Origin: CAMDPA01 sp050186055
GTDB lineage: Bacteria > Pseudomonadota > Alphaproteobacteria > Rhizobiales > Hyphomicrobiaceae
Direction: 5' to 3'
Assembly: GCA_050186055.1 (NCBI GenBank)
Contig: JBFWYV010000205.1
Coordinates: 1-9,350 of the forward strand
Length of the DNA stretch: 9,350 bases
In this document: piece by piece, positions 6,581 to 9,350 of the stretch
Numbering within the stretch: the stretch's first letter is position 1
Layout: each line of letters starts with the position of its first letter
The notes under the pieces: model-generated
Seen by the model: only the letters and a program-made list of their open reading frames with translations
The model's database searches: none
Told to the model about the DNA's origin: nothing
Program-made: the position numbers and the translations under genes

Positions 6581-6610
6581 TAAGGTGACAAAGGCCGTTG
6601 GGGCCAAATG

Positions 6611-6642
6611 GTCCCGGCTGCGAGCCCGGGAGCCGTCCGGCT
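6611..6642. terminator. GC hairpins between convergent Fe-S and small VOC genes
   Basis: In the 64 bases between two facing stop codons, CCCGGCT (6613-6619) pairs with AGCCCGGG (6623-6630) with one bulged base and a GCG loop, and AGCC (6631-6634) pairs with GGCT (6639-6642) next to it. The location fits a bidirectional transcription end, but there is no T-tract on either strand, so intrinsic termination is not shown. Confidence 0.35.
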
Positions 6643-6644
6643 GA

Positions 6645-7031
6645 TCAGGCTGCGACGTCGCGGTCGACGATCTCGATCAGGACGCCTTCCGGCGTCTCGA
6701 GGAAGCAGATGCGCAGTCCCGGACGGGCGAGGTGGGGCTCGACGGTGAACTTGACGCCCTTGGCCTTGAGCCCGGCGACCACGTCATCGAGCCCGCGCAC
6801 GCGCAGCCCGAAGTGGTCGAGACCCCGATGCGGATGGGCAGGCGCCTGGCCGTCCTTGTCTGCACTCGGCGCAATGAAGATGTTGACGCCGTCGAGCCGA
6901 ACATCAACCCGCGGTTTGCCGCGCTGCATGGTGCGGATCACCTCGGCGCCGAACATCTTCTCGAAGAATGCCGCGGTGGCATCCGGATCGGGGCTGCGCA
7001 GATGCATATGATCGAACGTGAAGGTGGTCAT
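6645..7031 (-). CDS. Small VOC/glyoxalase-fold protein
   Basis: A 128-residue single-module vicinal-oxygen-chelate protein from ATG 7031 with GGGGAG about nine bases upstream. It shows two beta-alpha-beta-beta-beta repeats. The first opens FDHMHLRSPDPDATAAFFEKMFGAEV, quoted here as FDHMHLRSPD and then TAAFFEKMFGAEV. The second has GLDHFGLRVRGLDDVVAGLKAKGV and ends TPEGVLIEIVDR. Candidate metal ligands by position in the fold are His8 (or His10), His73 and Glu120; the residue at the end of the first repeat is less clear. Members include glyoxalase I, methylmalonyl-CoA epimerase, thiol transferases and small dioxygenases, and the sequence does not decide among them. It follows the decarboxylase-like gene by 63 bases on the same strand and may share its transcript, so a role in the same pathway is plausible. 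Confidence 0.82.
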   Translation of the reverse strand: MTTFTFDHMHLRSPDPDATAAFFEKMFGAEVIRTMQRGKPRVDVRLDGVNIFIAPSADKDGQAPAHPHRGLDHFGLRVRGLDDVVAGLKAKGVKFTVEPHLARPGLRICFLETPEGVLIEIVDRDVAA

Positions 7032-7094
7032 TGCGAAGGCTCCCCGGATTTATTCGCTGCGTATGGTCCAGTTTAAAGAGACGCCGTCCGGCTG

Positions 7095-8069
7095 TCATGT
7101 CTCTCCGACGAACAGATCGGCCAACGGAATCGGCCGTTCGATATAGTGCTGCTCGACCATGCAGGACATGAGCGCTTCCAGCGTCGGGCGATTGGGCTCG
7201 ACACCATAGGGCCATGGGTCGGCACCGAACGCCTCGTCCATCACCTCGATGTCGTGCTGCAGCCACGGCAGAAGATAGCGCGGCGCCACCTCGATCCTCA
7301 GCAATTCGAGCGCATGGTCCTTGGCTTTAACGAAGGCCTTGTACAGCGCTGCGGCGGCGCCCGGGTTCGCCTCGTGCACCTCGCGGCGCATGGCGACGAG
7401 ATGCATGATCGGATGGATCCGGGTGCGCTGCCAGTAGTCACGCTCGACGTCCGGGAAGTCCGGGAACAGACGCACGATGTCGCGGTTGCGCCTGTAGCAG
7501 GCCGGGACCCGCGTGCCGATCAGGGCGTCGATCTCGCCGGCGTCGAGCATCTGGTCGAGCGAACGGTCGGTCGGCGCGAACTCGATCCGGGGCTGTTTCA
7601 GGAGAGGGGGCGGGCTGGGCATACCATGCGTGCCGGCAACCTGGACGGCCCCCTGCACCCACGTCACCGCGGACAGGTCGATCCCATAGTCGGAGGTCAG
7701 CAGACCGCGTATCCACAGGGCTGCGGTCTGCGTGTAGAGCGCGGTGCCGATGCGCTTGCCTTCGAGGTCCTTGGGCTCCGATATCCGGTTGCAGTTGACG
7801 AAGATGAAGCCGTGGCGAAACACGCGGGACGGAAACACGGGAAGCGCCACGAACGTGCGGTCGCCGCGTCCGATCCTGCCGATGTATTCGGTCGAGGAGA
7901 ACTCGGAGAGATCGAACTCCGCCTTGCCGCCCATGCGGTCGAAGATCTCGCGCATATGCTCGATGGCGACGTAGTCGAGATCGATGCCGTCGGGCTTCAC
8001 GTCCCCTGTGCGCAGAGCCAGCGTCCGGTCGTAGGTGGCGCCTGCATAGGTCAGCTTGAGTTGGGCCAC
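7095..8069 (-). CDS. 4,5-dihydroxyphthalate decarboxylase-like protein (periplasmic-binding-protein fold)
   Basis: A 324-residue protein read from GTG 8069. This start is chosen because a strong AGGGAGGA lies about ten bases upstream and family homology begins at once (AQLKLTYAGATYDRTLALR). The longer frame to 8168 would add 33 Ser/Thr/Arg-rich residues that are only the antisense of yhhQ. Recognisable features are the GDVKPDGIDLDYV turn, EFDLSEFSSTEYI (residues 51-63), ALPVFPSRVFRHGFIFVN (75-92), the lobe hinge PKDLEGKRIG and the binding-protein motif LDAGEIDALIG. This layout is that of type II periplasmic-binding-protein folds, but there is no signal peptide or lipobox. That favours the cytoplasmic enzyme branch named after Pht5, which decarboxylates 4,5-dihydroxyphthalate to protocatechuate, over an ABC transporter binding protein. 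The true substrate is unproven. The gene lies 16 bases after yhhQ. Confidence 0.78.
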   Translation of the reverse strand: MAQLKLTYAGATYDRTLALRTGDVKPDGIDLDYVAIEHMREIFDRMGGKAEFDLSEFSSTEYIGRIGRGDRTFVALPVFPSRVFRHGFIFVNCNRISEPKDLEGKRIGTALYTQTAALWIRGLLTSDYGIDLSAVTWVQGAVQVAGTHGMPSPPPLLKQPRIEFAPTDRSLDQMLDAGEIDALIGTRVPACYRRNRDIVRLFPDFPDVERDYWQRTRIHPIMHLVAMRREVHEANPGAAAALYKAFVKAKDHALELLRIEVAPRYLLPWLQHDIEVMDEAFGADPWPYGVEPNRPTLEALMSCMVEQHYIERPIPLADLFVGET

Positions 8070-8079
8070 GGCTTCTTTT

Positions 8080-8087
8080 TCCTCCCT
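8080..8087 (-). promoter_or_regulatory. Strong ribosome binding site overlapping the yhhQ stop codon
   Basis: On the minus strand AGGGAGGA begins inside the yhhQ TAG (8088-8086) and lies about ten bases before GTG 8069. It decides the GTG start of the decarboxylase-like gene and points to translational coupling: ribosomes finishing yhhQ end on the next gene's ribosome site. Confidence 0.75.
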
Positions 8088-8793
8088 AAGTCTCGACGTG
8101 GAACGGGTTGAAGTCGGTATCGCGGTCGTAATAGTCCTCATGCTCGGCCGCCTTGAGGAAGGCGACAACGCGGTATGTGACCGGCAGGAAGCAGACCTCC
8201 ACGCTGGTCTTCACCACGAACTGGCTGATCATCAGGGTAAAGACGAGCTCGTTCGGCATCAATCCCGACCCGTAGAAAGCCAGCGGATAGAACAGCGCCG
8301 AGTCCACGAACTCGCCGGCCACCGTGGAGGCTACGAAACGTCCCCCCATCCATTTGCCGTCACTGGCGACCTTCATCCTGGCGAGCACATAGGAATTGAC
8401 GAACTCGCCGCAGAAGTAGGCGATCATCGAGGCCCCTGCTATGCGCCAGGTATTGCCGAAGGCGATCTCGTAGGCCTGCTGGTTGGGCCAGTCCGGAGCC
8501 GGCGGCAGCGCCACCACGATCGAGGCCATCACGGCGGCAAAGAACAAGGCGGCGAATCCGGCCCAGATCACGCGGCGCGAGCGCGAGTAGCCGTAGACCT
8601 CCGTCAGCACGTCGCCGAACACATATGAGATCGGGAAGAACAGGACGCCGGCGCCGAAGGTGACCGCACCGAGCAGCGGCAGCTCGATCTGCGCCGCCTT
8701 GGCCGGTCCGATCAGGTTGGAGCAAACGAGCACGACGACGAACGCCACCATGACGAAGTCGTAGTACCGGTAGCGGCGCTGTGGTGTCGCCAT
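8086..8793 (-). CDS. yhhQ: Queuosine precursor transporter, YhhQ/Vut_1 family
   Basis: A 235-residue inner-membrane protein from ATG 8793, with GAGGAGGT about eight bases upstream. Roughly six hydrophobic segments can be traced: about 11-30 (YDFVMVAFVVVLVCSNLIG), 40-60, 76-97, 118-136, 157-180 and 187-215. Family signatures are VLFFPISYVFGDVLTEVYGY ending at residue 69, the two-fold GEFVNSYVLARMKV and GEFVDSALFYPLAFYG, and KTSVEVCFLPVTYRVV near the end. The soluble acidic C-terminus (EHEDYYDRDTDFNPFHVET) is typical of proteobacterial members. In E. coli YhhQ takes up queuosine precursors (preQ0 and preQ1). It is divergent from queF, whose product makes preQ1 from preQ0, so salvage and synthesis of the tRNA modification queuosine sit together. 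The downstream decarboxylase-like gene appears to be in the same operon. Confidence 0.93.
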   Translation of the reverse strand: MATPQRRYRYYDFVMVAFVVVLVCSNLIGPAKAAQIELPLLGAVTFGAGVLFFPISYVFGDVLTEVYGYSRSRRVIWAGFAALFFAAVMASIVVALPPAPDWPNQQAYEIAFGNTWRIAGASMIAYFCGEFVNSYVLARMKVASDGKWMGGRFVASTVAGEFVDSALFYPLAFYGSGLMPNELVFTLMISQFVVKTSVEVCFLPVTYRVVAFLKAAEHEDYYDRDTDFNPFHVET

Positions 8794-9019
8794 ATGGGTG
8801 TACCTCCTCGGTGGAGCGCGGCAGGACAGGCCACGTCCGGGTTAATGGTCATGGCTCCCTACCGGCCGACTACCAGGGGAACGCGCCACCATAGGCCGAG
8901 AGCAAACCACGCTCCAGCATCCGGATTGGAAGTTTCGGCGGCTTGGCCTAAATCCCACAGGGATCGTTGCCGCGGCCCGCCGCCGCGACCTCCGCCGTCC
9001 GATGAATGGGAGACCCGAC
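8794..9019. other. Divergent yhhQ/queF control region
   Basis: About 226 bases hold the leaders of both genes. On the minus side an ATG at 8852 with a GGGAG upstream opens a short frame that overlaps the start of yhhQ out of frame; nothing suggests that it is a real gene. On the plus side a weak promoter-like pair is listed separately, and a small AATCCC/GGGAT hairpin lies at 8952-8964. No preQ1 class I, II or III aptamer was recognised by eye on either strand. Confidence 0.5.
8926..8954 (+). promoter_or_regulatory. Possible queF promoter
   Basis: TTGGAA (8926-8931) and TAAATC (8949-8954) are 17 bases apart, about 65-95 bases before the queF ATG at 9020. They match the sigma-70 consensus at only four and three of six positions, so support is weak and comes mainly from spacing and location. 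Confidence 0.25.
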
Positions 9020-9350
9020 ATGCCGCAGCCGAAGAAGGACGCCGGCCATGCGCCTGCACCGCGCCAGCTCGGCCGGCATGTGGCGTTGCCGCCGTCGCCG
9101 GAGAAGGCCGAACTGGAGCGCGTCCCCAATCCGCACGCCGACACCGACTATGTCGCGCGCTTTACCTGCCCCGAGTTCACCGCGCTGTGTCCTGTGACGG
9201 GCCAGCCCGACTTCGCGCATCTCGTCATCGACTACGTGCCGGGACGCTGGCTGGTGGAGTCGAAATCGCTCAAGTTGTATCTGGGCTCATTTCGGAACCA
9301 TGGGGCCTTTCACGAGGATTGCACTGTCGCCATCGGCAAGCGCCTGACCG
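9020..9350 (+). CDS. queF: NADPH-dependent 7-cyano-7-deazaguanine reductase (3' end outside window)
   Basis: QueF reduces the nitrile of preQ0 to the aminomethyl group of preQ1 with two NADPH, a cytoplasmic step in queuosine synthesis. The first 110 residues are present and the frame runs off the right edge. The nucleophile Cys57 and acid Asp64 lie in FTALCPVTGQPDFAHLVIDY, seven apart as in Bacillus QueF. The QueF signature ESKSLKLYL (80-88) follows, then SFRNHGAFHEDC. The short N-terminus ahead of the Cys motif shows the unimodular (Bacillus-type) form and not the longer bimodular form of E. coli. ATG 9020 is preferred over in-frame ATG 9002 because GGGAGA lies 7-8 bases before the former and nothing similar precedes the latter. 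It is divergent from yhhQ. Confidence 0.96.
   Translation, partial: MPQPKKDAGHAPAPRQLGRHVALPPSPEKAELERVPNPHADTDYVARFTCPEFTALCPVTGQPDFAHLVIDYVPGRWLVESKSLKLYLGSFRNHGAFHEDCTVAIGKRLT

Noticed and set aside
5075..6607. Long minus-strand open frame (510 codons) antisense to the Fe-S gene
   Set aside because: Such frames are common opposite GC-rich genes. The plus strand has intact cysteine motifs and a ribosome site, whereas the antisense product matches nothing recognisable.
7146..8111. Plus-strand open frame antisense to the decarboxylase-like gene
   Set aside because: It is a shadow of a recognisable minus-strand gene with a strong ribosome site, and its predicted protein has no domain features.
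8070..8168. N-terminal extension of the decarboxylase-like gene to an ATG at 8168
   Set aside because: The extra 33 residues are Ser/Thr/Arg-rich, overlap yhhQ, and precede a GTG with a far better ribosome site at the start of homology.
8726..8852. Short upstream frame before yhhQ as a leader peptide gene
   Set aside because: Most of its length is an out-of-frame reading of yhhQ, and no regulatory codon run is visible. It is kept only as a possibility in the findings.

Overview
The window is GC-rich, gene-dense DNA that reads as an alphaproteobacterium, most likely a member of Hyphomicrobiales. This rests on the style of the proteins (a long glutamine-dependent NadE, a unimodular QueF, a YhhQ transporter, an anchored helix-hairpin-helix protein), the codon bias, and short GGAG-type ribosome sites. 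The assignment is inference from family resemblance and not from a marker gene. Ten protein genes are supported. Two run off the ends (rimM at the left, queF at the right). No rRNA, tRNA, CRISPR array, transposase or phage gene was seen.

Left part (1-3150, plus strand): housekeeping genes. The 3' end of rimM (16S rRNA / 30S maturation) is followed by a secreted DUF2233-type phosphodiester glycosidase and by nadE (glutamine-hydrolysing NAD+ synthetase). trmD, the usual downstream neighbour of rimM, is not here.

Between nadE and the next gene (3147-3315) lie two tandem, imperfect palindromes. They share a core (GAAGTTCG), their ends (CTAGTGT) and an architecture: a 16-bp inner stem, a one-sided 3-4 nt bulge, then a shorter outer stem. 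They look like two members of one mobile palindromic (REP/MITE-like) family placed in opposite orientation. The left end of the first supplies the nadE stop codon. A compact 8-bp hairpin lies further on, ahead of a gene for a membrane-anchored protein with a Pro/Ala-rich linker and a C-terminal helix-hairpin-helix domain (3429-4211).

Middle part (4290-8069): a probable catabolic or accessory block. A two-domain VOC protein with a nearly complete type I extradiol dioxygenase active site (minus) is divergent from a soluble HdrD/GlpC-like Fe-S oxidoreductase subunit (plus). That gene converges on a small VOC/glyoxalase-fold protein (minus), which lies downstream of a 4,5-dihydroxyphthalate decarboxylase-like protein (minus). 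Together they suggest oxidation and ring cleavage of an aromatic or similar compound, but the substrate cannot be read from the sequence.

Right part (8086-9350): queuosine metabolism. yhhQ (queuosine-precursor transporter, minus) is divergent from queF (preQ0 reductase, plus, truncated by the window edge) across about 226 bases. The decarboxylase-like gene follows yhhQ so closely that its ribosome binding site overlaps the yhhQ stop codon, which ties the catabolic block to the queuosine gene in one transcription unit.
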